NCBI RefSeq assembly: GCF_024139115.2
Contig: NC_085140.1
Span: 428,543,240 to 428,607,239 of the forward strand
Direction: 5' to 3'
Length of the DNA stretch: 64,000 nt
Origin: Armigeres subalbatus
Taxonomy: Eukaryota; Arthropoda; Insecta; Diptera; Culicidae
Part shown: positions 24,301 through 36,300 of the stretch, piece after piece
Layout: each line of letters opens with the position of its first letter
Numbering within the stretch: position 1 is the stretch's first letter
Made by a program: the position numbers and the translations under genes
The notes under the pieces: model-generated
Databases searched by the model: none
The model's input: only the letters and a program-made list of their open reading frames with translations
Told to the model about the DNA's origin: nothing

Positions 24301-27300
24301 CTTAAATAATTATGAGATGTACAAATTATGTTTACGTCACTGAACAATATTATTTAAATCCAGAGATATGCAATACGTTTTTTACTTGAACGCTTTCAAC
24401 AAAACATTGAAGAAATTTTTATGTCTAAATGCATTTCCGTTGAAGATACAGAATTGTATTACGTGGTGAGATTTAGTGAAGGAATTTATATGTATAAAAT
24501 TTTGAATATAGTTTGAATGGCTTCATTCAGCAGCACAGCCGAATTTTCCTATGATAGGAAAATTTTAAATAATAAAAATTCATTTCGAAATTCCGTTTAA
24601 TTTCGTTAAAAATTAAACGATATGAAACGAAATCAGTATATAAGATTTCACCATACTCAAATTCCGCGGAATTACAACGCCATCAATGCTGCGACCGTAA
24701 CCGACGCGTCGCTATCGTTCTGTCGTTCTGTCACCGTGGATCCTTGCTTGAGCGCGAAACACGGGTCTTTTTATATCCAGAGAAAATGGAACGGTGGGTC
24801 AAAAGACCCATGCTTACATCATTCTGATGTCCGTGTTGAAAATGCATGAACGGGATTGGGTAGATGTGATATTTTTACTGAGTAAGACAACAATAGAAAT
24901 TTTCAATAGTTTATCGTAAATAATCAAAAACTTTCAATGAAATTGACAAATTGCTGCATGGTTTTTCGAGTCGATTGAATCTCCTAAATCCATCGGCAGA
25001 TGAAGGCTCTATCAACGTTCAAAATCTTACATGACTTCGTGACGGTCCCCAATCATGGATTCTGATTTGACACCCAGTACCTTTGGGTAAGACGTTGTCC
25101 AACGTCAAAAAATAAAATAAAATTCTCTATAGGGGAAGTGGGGGTAGCACGCCCATAGGGGTTAAACGCGCCACCCCTGAATAAGGTATAGCAATGAAAA
25201 ATATTGCCATTGGATACATATATTTCATAATTTTTCTCTAGTTATACATGAAAAACTCGAAAAAACGATTTTTGCGTGTTTTGATGCAATTCTAGCTCGG
25301 TAGAATTTAGTCTTTCTGTCGCTGTTATACATTGATAAATTAATAATTGAGCCATGAGCCATGCTGCTTACTCGTGTTCTTTATGTTCCACACGAAATCG
25401 TCGTCAAAAATGGTTTTAAAACGATTTTATGGGCCTTCAAACTTCTGAGGTCGGTGTGGGGCATTACGCCCATGCTCATTTCGTATGACCGAAACAGCTG
25501 AAACATTCGGTTAATTGCCTTAATGTAGGCAATTAAAATGAAAATCAGTACGATAAGCACATGCGCGTTCTCACCCCGCATGGTTTCAAAATCATTTTTT
25601 TTCGGGTGCTTTTTAAAAATCAAATTTCTGTGCAATAAAATGGACAATTAGATATCTGTTATCGGTAGTCAGTCGCAGATATGCTGTTCTTCAGTATGCG
25701 CTGATGAAAACTGGCTGAAATGGTGGTTTTCATTGATAAAAATGGCATTTTCCTTAACGTGGGCGTCCTACCCCCAGTTCCCCTATCGACCATTAGTTAC
25801 ATTTTTTTTTTAATATTTAACGTTAGGACTTCATGAATTTCCAAAGACAAATTGCTCGAATGTTTTATGTAATTCCACAGACTGTATCTTAGTATAAAAC
25901 CCTAATCCTATTCTTAAAAACGGATTTTGACATATTAAAATCGAAAGAACGAAGACATTGATCAAAGGCGTTTGAATCCGTAGAAAGTTCTGACGAGAAG
26001 CAGCATAAAACGAAATGTTATTCATCAACTGGGGAGTCCAGGTTTCGGCAAATGGCAAATCGAAGATGAAAATCCGCTGTAAGTTTGTCTGTCTCGAAAC
26101 AAGCGTCTCTAACGCAATCAGCCTGCAGCGGCTTATGTAATCGGGTAGGTTCACTGGATCCGTCCAGGGTAGTCGGCGAAGGGCAAAGGAAAACAGCGCT
26201 GGACTATCTCTCCATACGAATGATCTGCGTTGTGTGGGATGGAGACCACACGCAGACAGTATGCTCCAATATGCAGTGCACCAATAATGAGCAATACAGC
26301 GCCTTGATAGCATGTACGTCGTTGAAACTGCTGGTCGTGTGTCGAATAAATCCAAGTGCTGCGCATGCTTTAGCGGTAGTATCGTTTACATTCTTCTTCT
26401 TCTTCTTCTTGGCATTACATCCCCCACTGGGACATTGCCGCCTCGCAGCTTCATTGAGGTTGTGCTAAATCAATTGTTATCCAAATAAGCTCAAATTGTT
26501 GGAGTACACTCAAACATGAGACATCGATATTTTGAATCACCCTTGTATACATGCTTGTCAGAACGTTGCTTGCTATCGATGATTACTCCCTGGTAGCGAA
26601 TGCTTTCAGCTTGCTTCAAGCGTTCCGCTCCAATTAAATACATATTCAAAAGATATTCGTGAGTGACAGCAGGAGAATGTAATGGACTTACAACTTGTAA
26701 TGTTCATTTCCATCCCGTTCTCAATGCACCAGCACTGCACTGCCGTTATCTGGAAAAGTGACGTAACAGCCATTTTACAACATGCATGTTTTTCATTTTT
26801 TCTGTTAAAAAGCTCGATGAGTAGTACTCGTTAACACCATTTTTGGAAAATGGCGTATACGTCACTTTTTCAGATTACGGCAGTGCTGCAGCTCCTTGAT
26901 ATCGGCCTGAAGCGCGCAGCAGTCGAAATGAGACTGTCAGTCTTGTTCATGTTCATTCTTCTCGACATATCTCATGATCCTAGGAAAATTTCATAAATTC
27001 CAATGCTTTTTACTTCTAGAACGCCAATCTGCTGCCAGCCAGAGATGTCCTACACAGTTGGCAAAAAAGTTGCTCTTTTATTTTTCACAATTTTTTCAAA
27101 TCAATTCATTCAGTGAGTGCAACCTAATAGATATTGAGTTTTCGAAATGCCACTTAGATCTGTCAAGCCAGAGCCAAGCGGGCCCGCACACAGCAAATAC
27201 ACTGGTATGTAATGTACGCCGTTGTATTTGCTGCGCGCGCGTCCGCGTGTATATGGTGTGCACCATTTTGTCAGATTGAAGTGACATTTCGGAAACTCAA

Positions 27301-30300
27301 ATGTCCATCTATTAGTTGCACTAACTGAATGAAGTTTACTTTATTCTTAAAAATTGTGAAAAATAAAAGAGCAGATTTTTGCCAACTGTGTAGGACATCT
27401 CTGCTGCCAGCAACTGAAGACGACATTACCGCCATGTTCTATACACAGAAATTTTGGATCGATATTGTGAAATTGAAAAGCACGATTCTTTCTACTAATA
27501 AGGCTTGATTTAGTGCTTTTGACCAAGCGAAATTGCAAATCATATTCATTTTGTCCAAAGTTTAAACATTTATTTCAAGTTAACGCCCTTTTTAAATGTT
27601 TGCTGTATTAATGATGTTGATGGTTAACCCGTTTCGGTCTGACCTAGAAATCAAAATTGAAATAACCCGTGTAGGCTCATTTTTCGTCCGATTGCCGTGA
27701 AATTTTCAGGGAAGAAGCGTTATCATGTCTTTTTTTTGGTACATGACTTGATTTGACCATGGTGCCAATCCGGCCGGATTTATTAAGGGGGGGTCCTGGG
27801 TCAGATGCAGTCAAAAACGGGTCATTTTATTAAAACCATTGATAAATGAACGAAAGTGACTAGAATGCTGATGCAAACGTGGTCAATCATCATTGACCAG
27901 CATCAGAAGTTAGTTTTGATACATTTAAATCACCAGGACATGGTTCCGGATGTTCCGGGAACCTGGTTCCCAGGGGTATCCCTGGGGTGGTGGACACTTT
28001 TCAAGTGGACACAACCCAGTCTTGCGACATATCAAACTTCATGGTTTTGGAAAAGAATCCTAATAGATGAGTTTTTGGGAGGTTTTGGACACATTGGCCT
28101 CATCCGGAAGTATTCCCGGGATCCTGGTCCCCTCAAGGAAGTGGACAAATTTTGATTAGCACCGAAACCCATCTTGTGACATATCAAACTCCATGATTTT
28201 GAAATACAAGCTCAATAGATGAGTTTTTGAGAGGTTTTGGACACATTGGCCACGTCCGTAAGTGTTCCCGATAGCCTGGTTCCATCAGGGAAGCGGATAA
28301 ATTTCGAATAGCACCGAAACCCATCTTGCGACACACCAAACTCCATGATTTTGAAAGACAAGCTCAATAGATGTTTTTTTAGAGATTTTGGACACATTGG
28401 CCACGTTCGGAAGTGTTCCCGGGAGCCTGGTTCCCTCAGGGAAGCGGACAAATTGCGATTAGCACCGAAACCCATCTTGCGACATATCAAACTCCATGAT
28501 TTTGAAAGACAAATTGAACACATGAATTTTTTTTTTTTTGAGATTTTGGACACATTGGCAACGACCGGAAGTTTTCTTGGGAACCTGGTTCAAGGGAGGG
28601 AGGGAGGAATCAAGGAAGTAAACAAATTAAGATTAGTACCGAAACTCATCTTGTGACGTAACAAACTCCATGATTTTGAAAGTCAAGCAAAATAATGAAG
28701 TTTGATATTTCGCAAGATGGGTTTTGGAGCCAATCAAAATTTGACCGCTTCGCTGAGAGAACCAGGCTCCCGGGAACACTCCCGGACGTAGCCAGTGCAC
28801 AATGGGGAAATCCGATTTCAAAGGTGGAAAAAATTGATAACTTTCTTCACGAACAACTTACAGAAGAGATCAAGAGCTTATTCGAAAGGGAATTTTGCAA
28901 AGAATTCAGTGAGTGCTGTTTCATGGACGTGGAACGCTTCGGTATGTAGTTATTGAGCTCGTTTTGCCCTAATGCCCCATATATCGCGAGTTTCCAAACT
29001 ATTTGTCATTTTATCTTTAAGACATTGTTCTAAAATTGTGTTTATCTGTTCACTGTGGATCCATAGAAGGGCACTAAATATATTTTGTTGGTAAAAGTTA
29101 GTAATTTAAGGGATTTTGGGGTCATATAAGCATCAAAGTGCATTTTACGTGCAATTTTCATGTATTCTGTAAAAAATAGTCATATTTGCAGATAACTGTT
29201 GATATTATTGTCCCAAAGTGTTGAACAGATATTGACAAATGTTTGCTGAACGAAAATTAATGAAATAAATCGTTTCACAAATGTTTTATTTGGTTATTTG
29301 TTGAGTAAAAAACGATTTTTTAAAACTTTTGAATAGCACCGATGCCAAACATTTCCAAACCATACCCGATAGCACAACTAGACAAGAATAGTCATATGTT
29401 ATGAGTCTTGATGGGATCATAGATAGGAGGTGATGGGAGATACTCTTTTTTCTTACCTTTTTGCCCAAATTCCCCTATAAAATAATATAGCTCAATGATT
29501 TCGAGCAAGGAAATGATGTAGTAATGTTAATTTAGTCGATATTTTCCAATGATATAAGGAAAATAACAAATAATCATATAATTCTCGCTTAACTTTTCAA
29601 AAGGTCCTAAGTAACATTTTTTTCATGAATTAATTTGAATAGCACAATTAACACAACAACATGAAAGCTATTGATTGCAGTATTCAAATTAATTCATGAA
29701 AAAAATGTTACTTAGGTCCTTTTGAAAAGTTAAGCGAGAATTCATTAACAATATTGAATTATAGGGGATTTAGGGGTCATACAGCTCATTTAATGTAATT
29801 TTTTATTCAAAATAGGATAACATTTTTCACAGACGACGCACATAGATGATTAAGGGCTTATTCGAAAGGGAGTTTTCCAAGAAAATCAGTTCCGCCATCG
29901 GGGGTGACAATGGGTCTGGGGGGTGAGAATAGGTCATCGCTCTCATCGGCAGCCTGGAGGTCGTAGAGCAAAATCGTTCAAAAAGGTTTCTTATATTTTA
30001 GTCTTCTTGCCCTCAGATATATTCAATCCATTCTAGAAGCATTCTAAGTAGTTGAAACAGTGACCCATTCTCACCACCATTTGACCCATTGTCACCCCCG
30101 ACGACGGTTTGAGATGTTTTTTAGACGTGAGACACTTCTGTTTGTAGTTATTAAGCTCGTTTTGCCCCAATGTCCCATATTTTTCGTGCTTTTATCTTCC
30201 AAGTATTATACTAAAGATGTGTTCTCCTCTTCATTATAGATTAATACATAGCACTATCCATATTTTGTTGGAAAAAGTTGGAAATTTAAGGGATTTTGGG

Positions 30301-33300
30301 GTCAAATAATCATCAAAGTGCATCTATGTGAATTTTTCATGTATTCTGTAAAAAATAATAATACCCAAGAAATCATTTGCATTATATTAGTCAAATGATC
30401 ATTTAGGGTTAATATACGCTGGTTTAAAAACATGTAAGTATTGAAGTAGCTCTAAATATGGTCAATTTTGGCGAAATCTACAGCATCAATGTTACTCCAT
30501 CATTTCTTAACCCAGAATCATTGAGCTATACTATTCTATAATATTTTATAAGAATTTGGGTGAAACATCATGAGAAAAGAATATTTCCTATTTACTCCTA
30601 TCTATTGTCACATCGACTAATATATTTACTCTTATCTAGTTGTGCAAACGGGTATGGTTTGGGAATGATTGGCATCGGCACTTTTCAGAAGCATTTAAAA
30701 AATCGTGTTTACCCAATAAATCACAAAACAAAACACTTGCGACACTAACTTCATTAGGTATTGTTTCACAAACATTTATCAATGTCTGTAGAACATTTTG
30801 GGAGAATAATATTAATTTTATTATTTTTTACAGAATACATGAAAAGTTCACGTAAAGTGCAATTTAGTACTTATTTGACCCCAAAATCCCTTAAATTTCC
30901 AACTTTTACCAATAAAATATGTATAGTGCTATGTATAGACCTATAATGAAGATGAGAACACATTTTTAGTACAATACTTGGAAGATAAAAGCACGAAAAA
31001 TATGATAAACTGTGATGTATGGGACATTGGGGCAAAACGAGCTTAATAACTACATACAGAAGTGCCTCACGTCTATAAAACATTTCTCACTAAATTTCTT
31101 GGAAAACTCCCTTTCGAATAAGCCCTTAATCATCTATGTGCGTCGTCTGTGAAAAATGTTATCCTATTTTGAATAAAAAATTACATTAAATGAGCTGTAT
31201 GACCCCCTAAATCCCCTATAATTCAATATTTTTTAATGAATTATATGATTATTTGTTATTTTCATTATATCATTGAAAAATATCACTTAAATTAACATTA
31301 CTACATCATTTCCTTGCTCAGAATCATTGAGCTATATTATTTCATAGGGGAATTTGGGCAAAAAGGTAAGAAAAAAGAGTATCTCCCATCACCTCCTATC
31401 TATGATCCCATCAAGACTCATAACATATGACTATTCTTGTCTAGTTGTGCTATCGGGTATGGTTTGGAAATGTTTGGCATCGGTGCTATTCAAAAGTTTT
31501 AAAAAATCGTTTTTTACTCAACAAATAACCAAATAAAACATTTGTGAAACGATTTATTTCATTATTTTTCGTTCAGCAAACATTTGTCAATATCTGTTCA
31601 ACACTTTGGGACAATAATATCAACACTTATCTGCAATTATGACTATTTTTTACAGAATACATGAAAATTGCACATAAAATGCACTTTGATGCTTATTTGA
31701 CCCCAAAATCCCTTAAATTACTAACTTTTACCAACAAAATATATTTAGTGCCCTTCTATGGATCCACAGTGAACAGATAAACACAATTTTAGAACAATGT
31801 CTTAAAGATAAAATGACAAATAGTTTGGAAACTCGCGATATATGGGGCATTAGGGCAAAACGAGCTCAATAACTACATACCGAAGCGTTCCACGTCCATG
31901 AAACAGCACTCACTAAATTCTTTGCAAAATTCTCTTTCGAATAAGCTCTTGATCTCTTCTGTAAGTTGTTCGTGAAGAAAGTTATCAATTTTTTCCACCT
32001 TTGAAATCGGATTTCCCCATTGTGCAGTGTGTCCAAAATCTCTCAAAATTCATGTACACCCAGGTTTTTTTTTACACGGTTTGGTTTTAGTCGTTTAAGA
32101 CCTTCAGCATCAATGAAACAATGAGTTAACCCCACGAAAAAATTCACAAAAAATCAAAGAAAATTCAGGGGGTATTTGAAAAGCTGTAAAAATTCAGGTT
32201 ACCTGAGAAATTAATGAATTCCAACCGTGTAAAAAAAAAACCTGGGTGTATTGTGCTTGTCTTTCAAAATCGTGGAGTTGAACATGCCGCAAAATGGGTT
32301 TCGTTGCTAATCGAAATTTGTACGGTCCCCTGAGGGAATCAGGCTCCCGGGAACACTTCCGGATGTGGTCAATGTGTCCGAAACCTTGTGACCTACTCCA
32401 AACACAGCTAACGACAGAGTTTAGTCACGCTGCCTTGGAATGGTTATTAGCCCCCCAGACCAAAACGAATGTTGTGGCTACTGCACTTGTATTTCAGTAT
32501 ACTCACAACAGAACAACAATACAATATCATTTTTAAATGATCAGTTGTCGCCAATCATCAACTGATCGTGTGCGCATACTAGTCCGAGCACACTAGATGG
32601 CCTAAGAGAGTACATTTCTAACTCTCCATAACCGATTATTGGGCACTCGAAAGGGACGAAAACGACTAACAGGCCGATCTATTGAAATTGACCAGTCCAG
32701 ATCACTCATTCTCGCGATAGAGTAACCGAAAAGCGTACCTGCTCTCTAGTGGTGGATTTCGTCTTTGATGCTGCGGCAGATAAAAAAGGTACCAACGGAG
32801 ATAGAGCCACTAGTCTCACGTTAGCAGTGAAAAAGTCGTTACAGACAACCCGTGTTACTATTGTCGATTTTTCTTAAACACGTAGTGTTCACTGTGCTGA
32901 TTAAGATTGAGATCAAATTACTGATTGTGGGAATTGCCGGCGCAAGCCCAATAGTACAACAGCAAGGTTCGTGAAAAAGGACTATGCACTTTGTATGTTA
33001 GTGAAATAATATTAATCATTTGAATAGCATGCAGATATTACTCGCTGGCATAAAATCATCATGTTAATGGAGGAGTGAAGGAGGAGATAATTTGAGATCG
33101 GTGAGCCCTCTAACAATAGACAACAAAAGTGAATCTGGACAAAACTGGTAAAATTCCCTTTCGATCCCATATAATAGGCCTATTAGCATTCATGCACGTA
33201 ATGTGAGATGGCGGGAAGGCGGCGTGTGTTAAGCGCAGCCTGGTCGTCCTGCTGCAAGCTTTGTGGTATGCCCTGCGGACCAAAACCGGTCGTGGCCGGT

Positions 33301-36300
33301 CCTGTAGTCATCCGGATGACGTCAACGATGCTAGCGCCGTGGGATACACTAGGCACACGGACACACACGCCAACACACTAGGATTAGGAACAACATTCGG
33401 ATAAGTAGAATCTTAGATTTAAGTGTAAATGGGGTTAAAAGGGAGTTAAATACAATAAATTTGGATCATGATTGCCATTTTTTGTAAAGTTCGGCATTTC
33501 TTTTGGCATCTGGGTGTTTCCGGGATTAACTTATTCGTAGAACTTTAATGTGCTAAACCGCGAACCTGATCGAACGGCTGTCGAGGAGAGGCCAATACAC
33601 CAACGAAAGTCGATTTTGGTTTTATTAAATTTTGTCTCATGTGACCGGGGAACCCGGAATTTGACAACCTCTCAAAAACTCATCTATTGAGCTTGTTTTC
33701 CAAAATCATGGAGTTTGATGGGTCGCAAGATGGGTTTCTGTGATAATCAAAACTTGTCCACTTCCTTGAGGGAGCCGGGCTCCCGGGAACACTTTCGGAC
33801 GTGATCAACGTGTCCAAAACCTGGCAAAAAATCATGTATTGTGCTTGTTTTAAAAAATCAGAGTTTGATATATCGCAAGATGGTTTTTGGTGCTAGGCAA
33901 GATTTGTCCACTTTCTTGGGGGAACCAATTTCCCGGAAACACTTCCGGACGTTACCAATGCGTCCAATACCTCTCGAAAACCCATCTATTGAGGTTGTCT
34001 TTCAAAACCATGGAGTTTGATGTGTCGCAAGATGGGTTTCGGTGCTTATCGAAATTTGTCCGCTTCCCTGAGGGAACCAGGCTCCCGGGAACACTTCCGA
34101 ACGTGGCCAATGTGTCCGAAATCTCTCAAAAACTCATCTATTGAGCTTGTCTTTCAAAATCATGGAGTTTGATATGTCGCAAGATGGGATTTGGTACTAG
34201 GCAAGATTTCTCCACTTTCTTGAGGGAACCAGGTTCCCGGGAACACTCCTGGATGTGGCCAATGTGTCCAAAACCTCTCAAAAACTCATCTGGTGACCCT
34301 GAAACTTGATTATGCATATGTACAACATGTGATAGATTTAGTTCGGAAAAGGTATTGGAGGGTAACCGCCCCTTCGGTGGGGTTTGATCCCACGACCCCA
34401 GTTCGCATGACAGGTGCTTTCCCTACTAAGCTACGAAGGACCTCCGTCGTCCACTGCAGCTTAGCGGGTACTGATGAAACCAAATTCCCAGCACCAGGTA
34501 CCAGCCGATCTCTCGCAATACATTTTCAGAACTAACTCTCTCAAATGTATTTTTGTACACATCATGTCAACCAAGTAGGATGAGTATTTAGTATTGTCCG
34601 GCTCCTACACACTTGCTTCATCAGCAACGGCGCTCAATGAAGTAGGGTTGTGTGAGGTTGTGCCAGTTTGGTCGTCAGATCCCAACACGACCACACAAGC
34701 GAAGAGAGATCGCCACTCGAGATCAGTACATTCAAAGTTAATTGCCGGATTCAAAGTGTAGGAGCCGGACAATACTAAATACTCATCCTACTTGGTTGAC
34801 ATGATGTGTACAAAAATACATTTGAGAGAGTTAGTTCTGAAAATGTATTGCGAGAGATCGGCTGGTACCTGGTGCTGGGAATTTGGTTTCATCAGTACCC
34901 GCTAAGCTGCGGTGGACGACGGAGGTCCTTCGTAGCTTAGTAGGGAAAGCACCTGTCATGCGAACTGGGGTCGTGGGATCAAACCCCACCGAAGGGGCGG
35001 TTACCCTCCAATACCTTTTCCGAACTAAATCTATCACATGTTGTACATATGCATAATCAAGTTTCAGACATAGTAATTAATTTCCACTCCGGGTGGCTTA
35101 ATACCCGGCATATAGGCAATTAACTTTGAATGTACTGATCTCGAGTGGCGATCTCTCTTCGCTTGTGTGGTCGTGTTGGGATCTGACGACCAAACTGGCA
35201 CAACCTCACACAACCCTACTTCATTGAGCGCCGTTGTTGATGAAGCAAGTGTAGGAGCCGGACAATACTGAATACTCATCCTACTTGGTTGACATGATGT
35301 GTACAAAAATACATTTGAGAGAGTTAGTTCTGAAAATGTATTGCGAGAGATCGGCTGGTACCTGGTGCTGGGAATTTGGTTTCATCAGTACCCGCTAAGC
35401 TGCGGTGGACGACGGAGGTCCTTCGTAGCTTAGTAGGGAAAGCACCTGTCATGCGAACTGGGGTCGTGGATCAAACCCCACCGAAGGGCGGTTACCTCCA
35501 ATACCTTTTCCGAACTAAATCTATCACATGTTGTACATATGCATAATCAAGTTTCAGACATAGTAATTAATTTCCACTCCGGGTGGCTTAATACCCGGCA
35601 TATAGGCAATTAACTTTGAATGTACTCATCTGGTGAGCTTGTCTTTCAAAATCATGGAGTTTGGTGTGTCGCAAGATGGGTTTCGGTGCTAATCGAAATT
35701 GGTCCACTTCCTTGAGGGAACCAGGATCCCGGCAACACTTCCGGATGTGACCAATGTGCCCAAAACCTCATCTATTGAGCTTGTCTTTCAAAATCATGGA
35801 GATTGATATGTCGCAAGATGGGTTTAGGTGCTAGGCAAGATTTGTCCACTTTCTTGAGGGAACCAGGTTCCTGGGAACACTTCCGGACGTGGCCACTTTG
35901 TCCAAAACCTCTCAAAAAACTCATTTATTGAGCTTGTATTTCAAAATCATGGAGTTTGATATGTCACAAGATGGGTTTCGGTGCTAATCGAAATTTGTCC
36001 ACTTCCTTGAGGGAACCAAGCTCCCGGGAACACTTCCGGATGTGGCCAATGTGTCCAAAACGTCCCAGAAACTCATCTATTAGGATTCTCTTTCAAAACC
36101 ATGAAGTTTGATATGTCGCAAGACTGGGTTGTGTCCACTTGAAAAGTGTCCCAGGGATACCCCAGGGAATCAGGTTCCCGGAACATCCGGAACCATGTCC
36201 TGGTGATTCAAATGTATCAAAACTAACTTCTGATGCTGGTCAATGATGATTGACCACGTTTGCATCAGCATTCTAGTCACTTTCGTTCATTTATCAATGG

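Larger units (their letters stand above)
25831..26960 (-). pseudogene. Jockey-like LINE reverse transcriptase remnant
   Basis: On the minus strand: DCCALQADIKELQH (~26925-26880), then after an inserted foldback CWCIENGMEMNIT (~26735-26695), then ALRRLPWTDPVNLPDY and SRCRLIALETLVSRQTN (~26175-26085). These are typical thumb and C-terminal segments of Jockey-type LINE polymerases. The same segments occur at 42295-42938. Broken by a SINE, a foldback and frameshifts. The 5' part is missing. Confidence 0.75.
28798..32024. mobile_element. Transib-like palindromic element (3.2 kb)
   Basis: Begins CACAATGGGGAAATCC and ends with its complement. The flanks are a perfect 5-bp duplication CAGTG (28793-28797, 32025-32029). 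CACWATGG-type termini with 5-bp duplications are characteristic of Transib, the family related to RAG1. The element is a near-perfect palindrome centred around 30560: more than 200 bp of the outer arms differ at only a few positions. Each arm is itself two diverged copies of an ~800-bp unit (28970-29470 resembles 29760-30560). No transposase seen. The identical 60-codon frames at 29286-29468 and 31354-31536 reflect arm identity only. Confidence 0.75.
32255..36180 (+). repeat. Satellite-like ~150-bp tandem units, right arm
   Basis: About nine to ten units in forward orientation, broken by the candidate solo LTR (32387-33666) and the SINE cluster (34306-35626). A first unit also precedes the Transib-like insertion (28690-28797). 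Confidence 0.85.

Noticed and set aside
29286..29468. 60-codon frame repeated identically at 31354-31536
   Set aside because: The identity comes from the two arms of the palindrome at the DNA level. There is no recognisable domain, and it lies in AT-rich non-coding element sequence.
34831..35037. Conserved 68-codon frame also seen at 34293-34535
   Set aside because: It crosses a tRNA-like SINE core. The repetition is that of the element.
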